This document shows positions 1 through 7,674 of a stretch of 33,723 bases of DNA, in pieces. The stretch covers positions 1 to 33,723 of the IMG/VR virus record IMGVR_UViG_3300032322_003144; one strand, 5' to 3'. The notes beneath the pieces were generated by a model that ran no database searches, was not told the DNA's origin, and saw only the letters and a program-made list of their open reading frames with translations. The position numbers and the translations under genes were made by a program. Each line of letters opens with the position of its first letter. Position 1 is the stretch's first letter. Source of the stretch: a virus.

Positions 1-612
1 TAGCGCCATGGCCTGCTGGACGAGTTCGGCTTTGGTCTGGCTGCTGTCGAGCTCCACGCCGTAGACGCTGGAGCAGAACTCAACGATCTGGGCCTTGGTC
101 ATCGCCTGGAAATCAGGCGGCTCCATAGCCAGCAAGGCCTCGCCACCATCGGTGGTGGTTTCCATTGGCTCCAGCAGCTCGACGGTGGGCGTGGGCTCAT
201 CCGGTGCTGAGGCGGGCTCCGGCGCTTGCGGTTGCTCGGGCTCGAGGGCCAGCGCATCCATCAATTCCTGCTTCTGCGGCTCCTGTTCAGGGGGTTCCTG
301 GCCGGGATCTACTGCAGGCTCAGGCTCGTTGTCATCGGCATCAACCGGGGCCGGAGCATCGCCGCCACCGGCAGAGGTGAGCAGCTGCCAGCCCAATGCC
401 TGCCAGCCGGCTAGGTGCACCGGCCATATCGAGCGGCTCTCGCCGTCCTTGGCGATCAGCAGCTGGCTAGGCGGCAGCAGGGAGTCATCGCCCACACCTG
501 GATCAGGGGTGACGATCAGCCGCTGCTCCGGGCCCGAGAGATGAACGGGCATAGAGGCGGGGTTGTTGCCATCAAGGGGTTGCAGCAGTTGCAAGGGCAT
601 TGCGGTTTCCAT
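1..612 (-). CDS. Phage protein with C-terminal HeH/LEM-like motif (partial)
   Basis: An open frame reads leftward from ATG at 612 to the window edge with no stop, so the C-terminus is missing (204 codons seen). AGGTGAG just upstream of the ATG can act as a ribosome binding site. The first 100 or so residues are unremarkable. The middle is rich in Pro, Glu, Asp and Gln, so probably disordered. The last 35 visible residues (MTKAQIVEFCSS, then DSSQTKAELVQQA) have the two-helix, lysine-spaced pattern of HeH/LEM or Rho-N-like modules, which often end phage structural proteins. It follows the capsid and decoration-like genes on the same strand, so a virion or head-tail role is plausible. The function is not known. 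Confidence 0.7.
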   Translation of the reverse strand, partial: METAMPLQLLQPLDGNNPASMPVHLSGPEQRLIVTPDPGVGDDSLLPPSQLLIAKDGESRSIWPVHLAGWQALGWQLLTSAGGGDAPAPVDADDNEPEPAVDPGQEPPEQEPQKQELMDALALEPEQPQAPEPASAPDEPTPTVELLEPMETTTDGGEALLAMEPPDFQAMTKAQIVEFCSSVYGVELDSSQTKAELVQQAMAL

Positions 613-622
613 GGCACTCACC

Positions 623-1057
623 TCAAAGCCCCTGGTTGGCGGTCAGCGCCACGCACATCCCCACCGGTGTGCTCGGGGTGATCACAGCGCGGGCCAGCCG
701 CAGGCAGGGCGGTGTAACCAGTTCGCTGTCGGCTGGATTCAGCAGCAGGGCAGCACCACTGATGCTTGCCTCCACCTTGCCGCCAGCGGCGGGGATAGCA
801 ACGGCAGCGGCTGTTATCCAGCTGCCGGCGGTGCCATCAGCCAGCAGCGGCGCTAGCTCCAGCGTCACGGTTACCGCCTTGTTGTGGCCGGCGTGAGAAG
901 CCACCAGCACAAAGGAGCTGGAGGCATCAAGGTCGGTGCCGAGGTTGATGACATCGCCGCTACTGCGGCTGTGCTCGTAGCAGTCGGTTGCCGAGTGGTT
1001 GATCCAGCCGACGAGCACCGTCTGGGCATCGAGCAGCCGGGTGGCTTGGGTGGTCAT
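623..1057 (-). CDS. Small phage structural protein, possible capsid decoration/cement protein
   Basis: A 144-residue protein encoded immediately downstream of the major capsid gene. It is rich in Ala, Val, Leu and Thr, with alternating hydrophobic stretches (SSFVLVASHAGH, AVTVTLELAPLL) suggestive of a beta-sandwich, and has no signal peptide or membrane segment. Size, composition and position right after the capsid gene are those of head decoration or cement proteins; the outline resembles the Bbp16-type cement protein of Bordetella podoviruses, but that is only a pattern impression. It ends 10 bp before the next gene, so the two are probably co-transcribed. Confidence 0.65.
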   Translation of the reverse strand: MTTQATRLLDAQTVLVGWINHSATDCYEHSRSSGDVINLGTDLDASSSFVLVASHAGHNKAVTVTLELAPLLADGTAGSWITAAAVAIPAAGGKVEASISGAALLLNPADSELVTPPCLRLARAVITPSTPVGMCVALTANQGL

Positions 1058-1123
1058 GGATAGGGCTCCTATGGGGAATGAATGTGTGGTTCTGGGCAGT
1101 CCTCCGGGGGCTGGCGCTGGCGC

Positions 1124-2065
1124 TTAGGGCAGCACCAGCGGCATGGGCGCCACGTTGTAGAGCCGGGCAGCGGCCTTGCGATTGCAGACGGCAAAGCCCA
1201 CGTACCAATCCACCCGCGTGCGGAACACCGGTGCGTCATGCACCTCCCCGAAATCACGCACCGCAATGCCATACCTGCCCTCAAACGGCCCCTGCAGACC
1301 GCAGACCGCCGCATCACCCAGCACGCAGCAGTAGATCGAGGTGGTGCCCGCCGGTTCGTCGTAGCCGAGTACGGCATGGCCCTCGGCGTCTTCCTCCACC
1401 AGAAGGATTTCGATCCCCTCGAAGTAGTGCCGCCCGTCGATCACCTCATACAGCTCCCCGCCGGCCTGGCGGGAGGCGGTGCTGATCTGGCGGCGGGCGG
1501 CCTTGCTGGCGATCAATACCTTGTCGCCGCCGTAGCCGATCACGCTGTCGCTCAATGCCTCCAGCGCCAGCAGGTTGAGGGTGCTGCCGCCGTTGTCGAT
1601 TGTCTGCTCGTCTCCAGGTGCCAGGCGCTTGCTCAGCCCGTTGAAGGCCCGCGGATCAAAGGTGTCGTCGCCATTGATGATCGCGGCCTCCAAGGTGAGG
1701 CGCATGGAGCGCACCTTCATCTCGGTCTGGGCAGCACGGGCCTCAGGGCCCTGCAGATCAACGATCGAGCGGTCCACATCGAGATCACCGCCAAATAGGT
1801 GCACAAACTCCGAATCGGAGTTGATCACCCCATAGCTCTGGCGGTAGCCCTCATTTACCGCCCGGAAACCAACGCGGGGCAACTTGGTTTCAGCCGGGAA
1901 GCTCAATGAGCCACCGACAAGGTTGCGGAAGGGCAGGCGGCGCAGCAGCTCCCCCTCAGCAAAGGTCTTGAGCACCGCCAGCTGTTCAGCTCGGCGGGCA
2001 TATTTCTGCGCCTCGATCAAGGTCAGGCCCAAGGGCACTCTCCCGGGGCCTTGCCCCAGTGACAA
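1124..2065 (-). CDS. Major capsid protein (HK97-fold type)
   Basis: A 313-residue protein that should form the icosahedral shell. The sequence has the typical plan of one HK97-like capsid group: an N-terminal helical arm (TLIEAQKYARR), FRNLVGGSLSF with following beta strands, a helix ending in AAIINGDD and a FNGLSKRL turn, then the A-domain segment DKVLIASKAARRQI, and beta strands up to the C-terminus. It heads the capsid, decoration-like and HeH-like series on the minus strand. The scaffold gene, normally adjacent, lies more than 7 kb away at 9794-10705, separated by plus-strand genes. I am confident of the role and less so of the subfamily. Confidence 0.85.
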   Translation of the reverse strand: MSLGQGPGRVPLGLTLIEAQKYARRAEQLAVLKTFAEGELLRRLPFRNLVGGSLSFPAETKLPRVGFRAVNEGYRQSYGVINSDSEFVHLFGGDLDVDRSIVDLQGPEARAAQTEMKVRSMRLTLEAAIINGDDTFDPRAFNGLSKRLAPGDEQTIDNGGSTLNLLALEALSDSVIGYGGDKVLIASKAARRQISTASRQAGGELYEVIDGRHYFEGIEILLVEEDAEGHAVLGYDEPAGTTSIYCCVLGDAAVCGLQGPFEGRYGIAVRDFGEVHDAPVFRTRVDWYVGFAVCNRKAAARLYNVAPMPLVLP

Positions 2066-2214
2066 CAGCAGCTGTTGCCAGGTGCCAGAAGGACCGCCCG
2101 CTGGTGGTCAGCTCAGGGCATGGCGTTGGTGGCTGGCGGAGTTTTCGGCAGTCGCTCCGCAGGGTGCCCCAGTGCACCGGGGCGCGGTGGTCGCGTCCTG
2201 CTTGCCACACCGCC

Positions 2215-2427
2215 ATGGCCACCATTCCCGTTGAGCCGGCCTGCCCGATCCGCTTGATCTCCTTCCGCCTGGCCGCCAAGGGCAGCACGGAGCCACGGCA
2301 CCTGTTCCTCGATGGAGAAGGGCAGATCTGCGCCGATCCCCACTGGCTGCCGCGTGAGCAGGCCCTGCTGCTGGCGCACAATCAGCAGCTGATCTGGGGT
2401 TCAGCCGCCAGGGTGCAAGTGCTCTGA
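2215..2427 (+). CDS. Small hypothetical phage protein
   Basis: A 70-residue protein beginning MATIPVEPACP. The frame is open upstream to 2059, but the extension overlaps the capsid start region and is Arg/Ser-rich like a shadow frame, so the ATG at 2215 is preferred. It has a balanced composition (LFLDGEGQICADPHWLPREQ) that looks like a real compact protein. There are no recognisable domains, membrane segments or signal peptide. It is convergent to nothing and divergent from the capsid gene, and is the first plus-strand gene of the block interrupting the late module. The capsid promoter would have to lie in 2066-2214. Confidence 0.5.
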   Translation: MATIPVEPACPIRLISFRLAAKGSTEPRHLFLDGEGQICADPHWLPREQALLLAHNQQLIWGSAARVQVL

Positions 2428-2502
2428 GCGCGCAGCTGCGGGCCCGAGGGCTAGCGGGCTTGGGCCGCTGCCCCTACCACTGCTGCCGCTGGTGCCTGTG
2501 CC

Positions 2503-2646
2503 TTACAGCGACTCCAGCCAAGAAAACAGAAGGCGGTGCTTGTTCATGCCCTCGATCGAAACAGCCGGAACAGCCTTCACATGAGCGTCAGGGTGCTGGG
2601 CCAGGACGATATCCACGGCATGGGCCTCATCAAGGGCCTGCACCAT
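2503..2646 (-). CDS. Possible small protein or gene remnant
   Basis: A 47-residue minus-strand frame starting MVQALDEAHAVDIV and ending in LLFSWLESL. Amino-acid use (acidic, aliphatic, few Arg/Ser/Pro runs) is protein-like, whereas the upstream extension of the same frame is Arg/Pro-rich and looks non-coding. It may be the C-terminal stump of a lost gene. I do not recognise it. Confidence 0.3.
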   Translation of the reverse strand: MVQALDEAHAVDIVLAQHPDAHVKAVPAVSIEGMNKHRLLFSWLESL

Positions 2647-2866
2647 CTCAATGCCAGCTCCCAATGAGCCAGAAAGAGCACGGCGTAGTGGATGGGGTCT
2701 CCTAGTCAGCAGCCTTCCTTGATAGCTATGGCGGTGCCGACGCCAGCACCTGGGGCGTAATCGGCTCAGGAGCCACTGCGCCCATGGCAGCGGATGTCTA
2801 AGGGGTGCTGCGAATTGCCCCAGCACCAGACCCCGTGGAGGAAGCCCTGGTGGTGGGCTACTACGG
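2647..2866. other. Stretch without a convincing gene
   Basis: Only short frames are present, for example a plus-strand piece around 2708-2803 reading DSYGGADASTWGVIGSG before a stop. It could be decayed coding sequence at the boundary of the AT-richer cassette. With the two doubtful small frames on either side, 2428-3179 contains no gene I can support firmly. Confidence 0.4.
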
Positions 2867-3001
2867 ATGAACACGCCAGCAGATCGCATACCGAAATGGG
2901 ACAAAGAGCAACGCCCTCAGCTGCTATGGGCGGAGAGCTTGTTGCTGGCTGTAAGAAATGACTTGCGAATCAAGTTGGACAGGTGGTTTGCGGACCCGTG
3001 A
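2867..3001 (+). CDS. Possible 44-residue protein
   Basis: A short plus-strand frame, starting MNTPADRIPKWDKEQ and ending in LDRWFADP, with a well-mixed, charged composition. No clear ribosome binding site. It lies directly upstream of the dyad-rich region before the SIR2 gene. It could be a small leader gene, a remnant or chance. Not recognised. Confidence 0.3.
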   Translation: MNTPADRIPKWDKEQRPQLLWAESLLLAVRNDLRIKLDRWFADP

Positions 3002-3128
3002 GCTACAGCTAGTATTAGCTCAAGTTGACTCCAAACTCATGCGCCAACTTGAGTTCGTCAGATCGCAGGAGAGGCGCGTACCTTGGTTATCGGAAAGGAG
3101 CAGACTGATCTAGCAGGTTCTCGGAACC
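2970..3128. promoter_or_regulatory. Dyad-rich control region before the SIR2-domain gene
   Basis: Three copies of CAAGTTG occur: 2971-2977 and 3021-3027 on the plus strand and 3045-3051 inverted. The last two form a perfect 9-bp inverted repeat, CTCAAGTTG (3019-3027) and CAACTTGAG (3045-3053). Next to it AGCTA-GTAT-TAGCT (3007-3020) is a second perfect dyad, and GGTTC-TCG-GAACC (3116-3128) a short hairpin. The arrangement suggests an operator controlling the gene starting at 3180. No consensus promoter could be fixed with confidence. Confidence 0.45.
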
Positions 3129-3179
3129 ATCCAATAATGAGTTATGCAATAGGATGCTTTCAATGATGTACTGAAGCCT

Positions 3180-4814
3180 GTGACTGATTATCTCTCATTT
3201 TTTCCAGCCCCCTTCCTTGAGGACCTTGTCGAAGGAAGATGCTTGCCTTTCATTGGCGCAGGTTTTTCCCTCAATGCGAAGATTCCACGAGGGAAGAAGA
3301 TGCTCGATTGGGTTGCGCTGGGCAAAAAGGCTGCGGAGTCTCTTCCTGAGTATCAGTACACCACAGCATTGGAAGCCCTTTCCGCTTATTCACATGAATA
3401 TTCGCGGGTAAAACTGGTTGAGTTCCTTGAAAGTGCTTTGCTTGTAAATACTTTGCAGCCAGCAAAGGCTCACGAAGAGTTTTGTAGACTTCCTTTCGAG
3501 AAGGTGGTTACCACAAACTTTGATTTCCTGCTAGAACAAGCGTATAGCCGAATCAGTCGGTATTGCGTTCCACAAGTATCTGAAGATCAGCTGGCCGTAA
3601 GCAACTCTAATGCCGCTGTTCAACTTCTAAAGCTCCATGGTGATCTGCATCACCCTCATAGGTTAGTTGCAACGGAAGAAGATTATGATTCATTCCTTAT
3701 TAGATTTCCACTTCTTGCGACACATCTTTCGAGCTGCCTTATAAATCATACCGCACTCTTTCTTGGGTATAGCTTAGACGACCCGGACTTTAGGCAGATA
3801 TGGCAGTTGGTAAAAGAGCGTCTTGGCTCGTTGAGACGCCCAGCATATGTAATCCAAATGTCGTCTGCTCCACATAACATAGCGCGATACGAAAGACGTG
3901 GGGTAAAGGTGATTAACCTGCCCAAGATCCAATCACGCTCATATTCAGAGACACTTGAACAGGCCTTGCGGGAACTTCGTGAGTACTGGAGCCAGCAGAT
4001 TATTGCCCGAAGTACCGCCACAGAACCTGAGCCTCAAGCAGAGTTGTCTCTTCCGGACGATGCACGTACACGCCTCGCGTTCTTTTCTGTCCCCACAAGA
4101 CTTGCTGCTCTTTATAAAGACAAGATTTATCCGCTTGCAGAAAAGTATGGATTTAATCCAATCATGGCAGCCGATGTCTCTGCACCAGGTGATAATCTAA
4201 TGGCTAAGATCTACGCCCTTCTCAGGCGTTCAGCAATTGTAGTCGCTGATGTTGGAAGTCCTAATACTATGTTTGAGGTTGGTATGGTTCTTTCCGGTGA
4301 GGGAGGTGATAAGCCAGTTATCCTGATCTCCGAAGATCCACCAAATCTTCCATTTGACATTAAGGACCATATCTTTATCCGGAGGCCTGCCTCACTTGAA
4401 AATGAGTCGTCAAAGTTCATAAAAGAGCTGGAAAAAGCATTTTCTTCGGCATTTGAGCTTATATCTCCTTCTCTTGAGGATGAGCCTAGTAGACTTCTCT
4501 CAAAAAAGGAGTATCGAGCATCCGTCATCGCCGTTTTCTCATCTTTGGAACATGAGCTTAGGCAGCTCTTGGCTTCTTCAGGCCTGGATGCATTTGCATC
4601 GAGATCCTCGCTTACAATGCTTCTTGATTTTGCCAACAGCAAAGAACTGTTGACAAAAGAGGATTTCTATCAGCTTAGAAAACATGTTATGGTGCGAAAT
4701 CGAATCGCACATACACGAGCGGAAGTAACTCCTGTGCAAGCCAAAACAATCGTCACTGAAGTCAGTGCTGCCATTGTCAAGCTCCGTTTGACGATAGATG
4801 GCAATGGAGTGTAA
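3180..4814 (+). CDS. SIR2 - deoxyribosyltransferase-like - HEPN multidomain protein (candidate anti-phage effector)
   Basis: A 544-residue protein with three parts. Residues 1-270 are a SIR2-like domain: GAGFS (26-30), TTNFD (111-115), KLHGD (151-155, putative catalytic His153) and LFLGYSLDDPDF (193-204). In defence proteins this domain usually hydrolyses NAD+. Residues 296-425 have a Rossmann-like fold of the nucleoside 2-deoxyribosyltransferase/TIR/SLOG type, with AIVVADVGSPN and MFEVG (Asp357, Glu366 at the usual catalytic places), so it may bind or cut a nucleotide. Residues 440-544 look like a HEPN domain with the RNase motif RNRIAH (Arg506, His511). The start is GTG at 3180; an in-frame stop lies at 3150. 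Base composition is clearly poorer in GC than its neighbours (28 of 60 bases at 3601-3660), a sign of transfer. The likely partner gene is downstream at 4999. Confidence 0.8.
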   Translation: MTDYLSFFPAPFLEDLVEGRCLPFIGAGFSLNAKIPRGKKMLDWVALGKKAAESLPEYQYTTALEALSAYSHEYSRVKLVEFLESALLVNTLQPAKAHEEFCRLPFEKVVTTNFDFLLEQAYSRISRYCVPQVSEDQLAVSNSNAAVQLLKLHGDLHHPHRLVATEEDYDSFLIRFPLLATHLSSCLINHTALFLGYSLDDPDFRQIWQLVKERLGSLRRPAYVIQMSSAPHNIARYERRGVKVINLPKIQSRSYSETLEQALRELREYWSQQIIARSTATEPEPQAELSLPDDARTRLAFFSVPTRLAALYKDKIYPLAEKYGFNPIMAADVSAPGDNLMAKIYALLRRSAIVVADVGSPNTMFEVGMVLSGEGGDKPVILISEDPPNLPFDIKDHIFIRRPASLENESSKFIKELEKAFSSAFELISPSLEDEPSRLLSKKEYRASVIAVFSSLEHELRQLLASSGLDAFASRSSLTMLLDFANSKELLTKEDFYQLRKHVMVRNRIAHTRAEVTPVQAKTIVTEVSAAIVKLRLTIDGNGV

Positions 4815-4907
4815 CCATTTTAGATAGAAAAGTTTTTATCTTTGGACTGGCATAACATCAAGATTCAGAAGACGGGTGCGGAGTGGTGGGGCATATCCTT
4901 GATCTCT

Positions 4908-4953
4908 GCCCGCTTCTGATCTTGGCGTTAACTAATACCCTGAGAGAGATGTC
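4908..4953 (+). repeat. Imperfect direct repeat, copy A
   Basis: This stretch resembles 6248-6292. Both carry GCCCGCT(T)TCTGAT, then TTGG, then CG(T/C)TAAC, then CTGAG(A/G)GAG and GTC, in the same order and orientation with small gaps. The copies bracket the PIN-like gene. Either a duplicated regulatory element or a scar of insertion. Confidence 0.45.
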
Positions 4954-4961
4954 AGAATTAG

Positions 4962-4967
4962 TATAAT
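4962..4967 (+). promoter_or_regulatory. Candidate -10 box before the PIN-like gene
   Basis: A perfect TATAAT lies 31 bp before the ATG at 4999, in the 184-bp gap after the SIR2 gene. No good -35 box is seen at 16-18 bp spacing, so a separate promoter for the second gene is possible but not shown. Confidence 0.35.
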
Positions 4968-4998
4968 CAAATCCAATCGATGGCAGCCAGCACACCCT

Positions 4999-6159
4999 AT
5001 GCCAAAATTGGATGAACAATATGTTGCAAAAAGAATTGTTCAGCATCTCGAGTATCCTGAGATATCAACCAATGCTTACGTTAAGCAAAAGATAATTGCA
5101 CTTGGCGCTTCGCTCTCTAGCCTCATAAAGGTATATCTTGATAAGCGATTTTGGATCTTACTTCGAGATGTCCATATGGGCAGATCTTCTTATCCAGATA
5201 TTTGCAGACTTCTCGACACGCTAAGACTATCCGTACAGAAAGGTTATCTCATCTGCCCGATCAGCGACTCAATCTTTCTTGAATTGCTAAAGCAGGAGGA
5301 TATCAATACTCGGCGATCCACGGCTGAGCTGATCGACGAATTAAGTCTTGGAATCACTCTTGTTCCGAACCAGCAACGTACTGGGCAAGAGCTTGTCGGT
5401 GTCTTTACTAAGTTTGCAGATGCTGGCAGAGATTTTCATATAGTTGATCATCTAGTCTGGTCGAAACTTGGATATGTTCTTGGTGTTGTTCATCCATCGT
5501 TGCCATCTTCAGATCCTGATGGCGAACGAGCTATCCAGAAGGCCTTTTTTGACCTTATGTGGGATTTCCCCTTGGCAAATCAGATAAACACGATTGGCGA
5601 GGATGGATACCAAAAGCCAGTGTCGTTTGAGGCCACTGCCAATAGGATAAATGCGCTTAACCGAGAGCATCAGGCAGACGTTCGCGATTTCAGGCGAGTG
5701 TATATCGATGAATTTAGGGGGATGCTAAGCCTTTGCATGCATCACCCGCGACAGTGGATTGAACAACAGTACGAGCTTAAGACAGGCGAGAAATGTCTTT
5801 CAAGTCCCGAGCAGATACGTAAATACGAACATGAGCTTCATATATTCTTCGGGAATCTTATTTCCCAAAAAAGGGAAGCAGCATTGATGCTGCCAACTCT
5901 GCACATCAGTGCTTTGTGTTACTCGGCCATACGCTGGGACAAGAAACGCAACTTATCTGCAAATGACATCTATGACTTCCAGCATGCCGCGGCAGCGATT
6001 GGGTATTGCGATGCATTTCTAACGGAGAAGCCATTGATGAATCTTCTAGCTCAGCGACAGCTCAAGATAAATGCTGACTTCCGATGCGCTGTAATCTCTG
6101 ACATCGAAGAAGCCAATCAGTGGATTTCAAGCAAATCAGCTAAGTCGGCAATGGGTTAG
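4999..6159 (+). CDS. Large PIN-like nuclease-domain protein, putative partner of the SIR2 protein
   Basis: A 386-residue protein not matching any family I know by name. Three segments fit a PIN-like nuclease: YLDKRFWILLRD (46-57, Asp48), SIFLELLKQ (91-99, Glu95) and, near the C-terminus, NDIYDFQHAAAAIG followed by DAFLTEK (Asp326, Asp338, Glu343), matching the spacing of the D, E and D...T(D/E)K motifs of PIN RNases. Between Glu95 and Asp323 is a long helical insertion of over 200 residues, making it three times the usual PIN length. No membrane segment. It follows the SIR2 gene on the same strand after 184 bp and shares its AT-richer composition, so the two were probably acquired together. 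I infer an RNase or tRNase role, perhaps as toxin or regulator. Confidence 0.65.
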   Translation: MPKLDEQYVAKRIVQHLEYPEISTNAYVKQKIIALGASLSSLIKVYLDKRFWILLRDVHMGRSSYPDICRLLDTLRLSVQKGYLICPISDSIFLELLKQEDINTRRSTAELIDELSLGITLVPNQQRTGQELVGVFTKFADAGRDFHIVDHLVWSKLGYVLGVVHPSLPSSDPDGERAIQKAFFDLMWDFPLANQINTIGEDGYQKPVSFEATANRINALNREHQADVRDFRRVYIDEFRGMLSLCMHHPRQWIEQQYELKTGEKCLSSPEQIRKYEHELHIFFGNLISQKREAALMLPTLHISALCYSAIRWDKKRNLSANDIYDFQHAAAAIGYCDAFLTEKPLMNLLAQRQLKINADFRCAVISDIEEANQWISSKSAKSAMG

Positions 6160-6247
6160 ATTTATCTACATTGAAAAACTTGCATGGATTGCCTACATCT
6201 AGATGCATAAGGCGGGAGCAAAGGCTTATTTCTGTCCCGAGCCGCTG

Positions 6248-6292
6248 GCCCGCTTTCTGATTTGGAGCGCTAACCACATCTGAGGGAGTGTC
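6248..6292 (+). repeat. Imperfect direct repeat, copy B
   Basis: Partner of 4908-4953, downstream of the PIN-like gene. It is followed at 6323-6353 by a hairpin (CAGCCCTGCT with AGCGGGGCTG, one T-G wobble) and at 6362-6377 by AGTGGT-CAGC-ACCACT, ending just before the ATG at 6382. There is no T-tract, so the hairpins are not typical terminators; they could affect expression of the lysis genes. Confidence 0.4.
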
Positions 6293-6381
6293 CCGCACCG
6301 CAGATATCGTGAAGTAAGTGTTCAGCCCTGCTGCCGGTGCTGTAGCGGGGCTGGCAAAGGCAGTGGTCAGCACCACTCCCC

Positions 6382-7107
6382 ATGACCACCCCGATGAGCG
6401 CCGAGCGGTTCAGCGATCGCTTCCGCTTCTACCGCGACCAGCCGCAACAACAAGCCGGCGTGCAGCAGCTGTATGCCGCCATCGACAGCAGCAACCAGGG
6501 CACTGCAATCCTCGATGAGCAGGCCCCCTGGGCGCTCACCTACAGCGAAGAGCCGCCGACTCAATCCGGTGGTCTCGATCCCCGCGGTTCAGAAGAAGCC
6601 GGCATGGCCGGCCCGCAAAAGCCAGCACCGGTCAAACCGGGTGATTCCTACCTGCTTGTGAATGACCGCGACGAAGACATGGAGGCCTACGACCACACCG
6701 GCCGCTTCCTGTGGAAGCTCCCCTGCCTGGCGAGGGGGCAGGGCGCTGACACCGATTGGACACACACCAATACCGACACCCCGCCCGGCCTCTACAAGCT
6801 GGGGCAGCTGTATGCCGACTATGAACAGAACCCCAACCCGCCCTGCAGCGATACCGCCATGGGCTACGGCTGGTACTCCTTCGACATGGAGGAGCTAGAG
6901 GGCCAGGAGGTCAAGGCAGGCCGGGCCGGGATCATGCTCCACGGCGGGGGATCCGCCTGCGGCTGGCCCGGGGCCTGGGCAGCGCAACAGCCCCTGCATC
7001 CCACCCTGGGTTGCCTTCGCCTACACAACGCCGATCTGCGTGATCGGGTGCTGCCCCTCTACCGCAAGGGCACGGTTTATGTGGGGGTGTTTCAGGAAAA
7101 AAAGTGA
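6382..7107 (+). CDS. L,D-transpeptidase (YkuD)-like cell-wall enzyme, likely lysis protein
   Basis: A 241-residue protein. The C-terminal half has the YkuD catalytic pattern: a His-Gly-Gly-Gly turn (IMLHGGG) followed by HPTLGCLRLHNADL, containing the catalytic Cys with its conserved Arg and Asn. Before it come the expected beta strands (SYLLVNDRDEDMEAYD and LWKLPCLARG) and a TPPGLYKLG segment typical of the fold. The N-terminal 80 residues are Gln/Pro-rich and probably a linker. No signal peptide, so export would need the holin-like protein encoded next. L,D-transpeptidases cross-link peptidoglycan; in phages the fold is used near lysis genes. The adjoining small membrane protein supports a lysis cassette. 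Assignment of the fold is firm; the lytic role is inferred. Confidence 0.8.
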   Translation: MTTPMSAERFSDRFRFYRDQPQQQAGVQQLYAAIDSSNQGTAILDEQAPWALTYSEEPPTQSGGLDPRGSEEAGMAGPQKPAPVKPGDSYLLVNDRDEDMEAYDHTGRFLWKLPCLARGQGADTDWTHTNTDTPPGLYKLGQLYADYEQNPNPPCSDTAMGYGWYSFDMEELEGQEVKAGRAGIMLHGGGSACGWPGAWAAQQPLHPTLGCLRLHNADLRDRVLPLYRKGTVYVGVFQEKK

Positions 7108-7161
7108 CGGCGGGGCTGCTGCCGACGCGGGCTTTGGGCTGATCGCGAGGGAGGAGTAGCA

Positions 7162-7434
7162 ATGGACTCAGGCCCACTGGCCCGACCGCCGAAGCCGCCC
7201 TTCGACCGGGAGCGGTTTGTGTTCAAGATCCTGGCGGTGGTGATCGGCACCCAGCTGCTGATCTATTCGTTGGCTGCTGGGGTCTGTGGCCAGCGCGCGC
7301 TGGAGGGGCGGCCGGTTGGTCAGATTTGCCCGGGCACGCTGGAGCAGCTGCAGGGCGGCTTTGATTCCACCCTCAAGCTGCTGCTGGCGCTGCTGGGTGG
7401 AGCAGCGCTGTCGCGGATGGCACCTCCCTCTTGA
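7162..7434 (+). CDS. Holin-like small membrane protein
   Basis: A 90-residue protein with a charged N-terminus (FDRERF) and two hydrophobic segments: about residues 21-43 (FKILAVVIGTQLLIYSLAAG) and about 68-84 (TLKLLLALLGGAAL). Size, two membrane spans and position 54 bp after the L,D-transpeptidase-like gene fit a class II holin or lysis accessory protein. GGGAGGAG upstream of the ATG is a strong ribosome binding site. Membrane nature is clear; the holin role is inferred from context. Confidence 0.6.
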   Translation: MDSGPLARPPKPPFDRERFVFKILAVVIGTQLLIYSLAAGVCGQRALEGRPVGQICPGTLEQLQGGFDSTLKLLLALLGGAALSRMAPPS

Positions 7435-7454
7435 GCGCGATCAAGCTCCTGCGC

Positions 7455-7550
7455 TCACGGCCTAGGCCGCAACACCAGCCAAACAATCAGCAGGATGCTG
7501 CCGGTGCTCACCAGCGCAAAAATCCAATCGGCGTAGGGAGTCCAGGGCAT
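7455..7550 (-). CDS. Possible 31-residue membrane peptide
   Basis: A minus-strand frame starting MPWTPYADWIF, with one hydrophobic span (ALVSTGSILLIVWLVL) and a basic end (RPRP). It lies convergent to the holin-like gene. The upstream part of the frame looks non-coding. A shifted frame upstream begins MLGMVLSLFFQGY, so this could be a broken small membrane protein. Confidence 0.3.
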   Translation of the reverse strand: MPWTPYADWIFALVSTGSILLIVWLVLRPRP

Positions 7551-7674
7551 CCACCCAGCCTGCCTCCACCGGGTAACCCTGGAAGAAGAGGCTGAGCACC
7601 ATGCCCAACATGTCTGCTCAGCTCTGGAAGCCGACTTAAACAACCGAAATTCGGGTGTTTGATCGCTCCGAGCT

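Noticed and set aside
1082-1798. 238-residue plus-strand frame
   Set aside because: Antisense to the capsid gene, which has the clear pattern.
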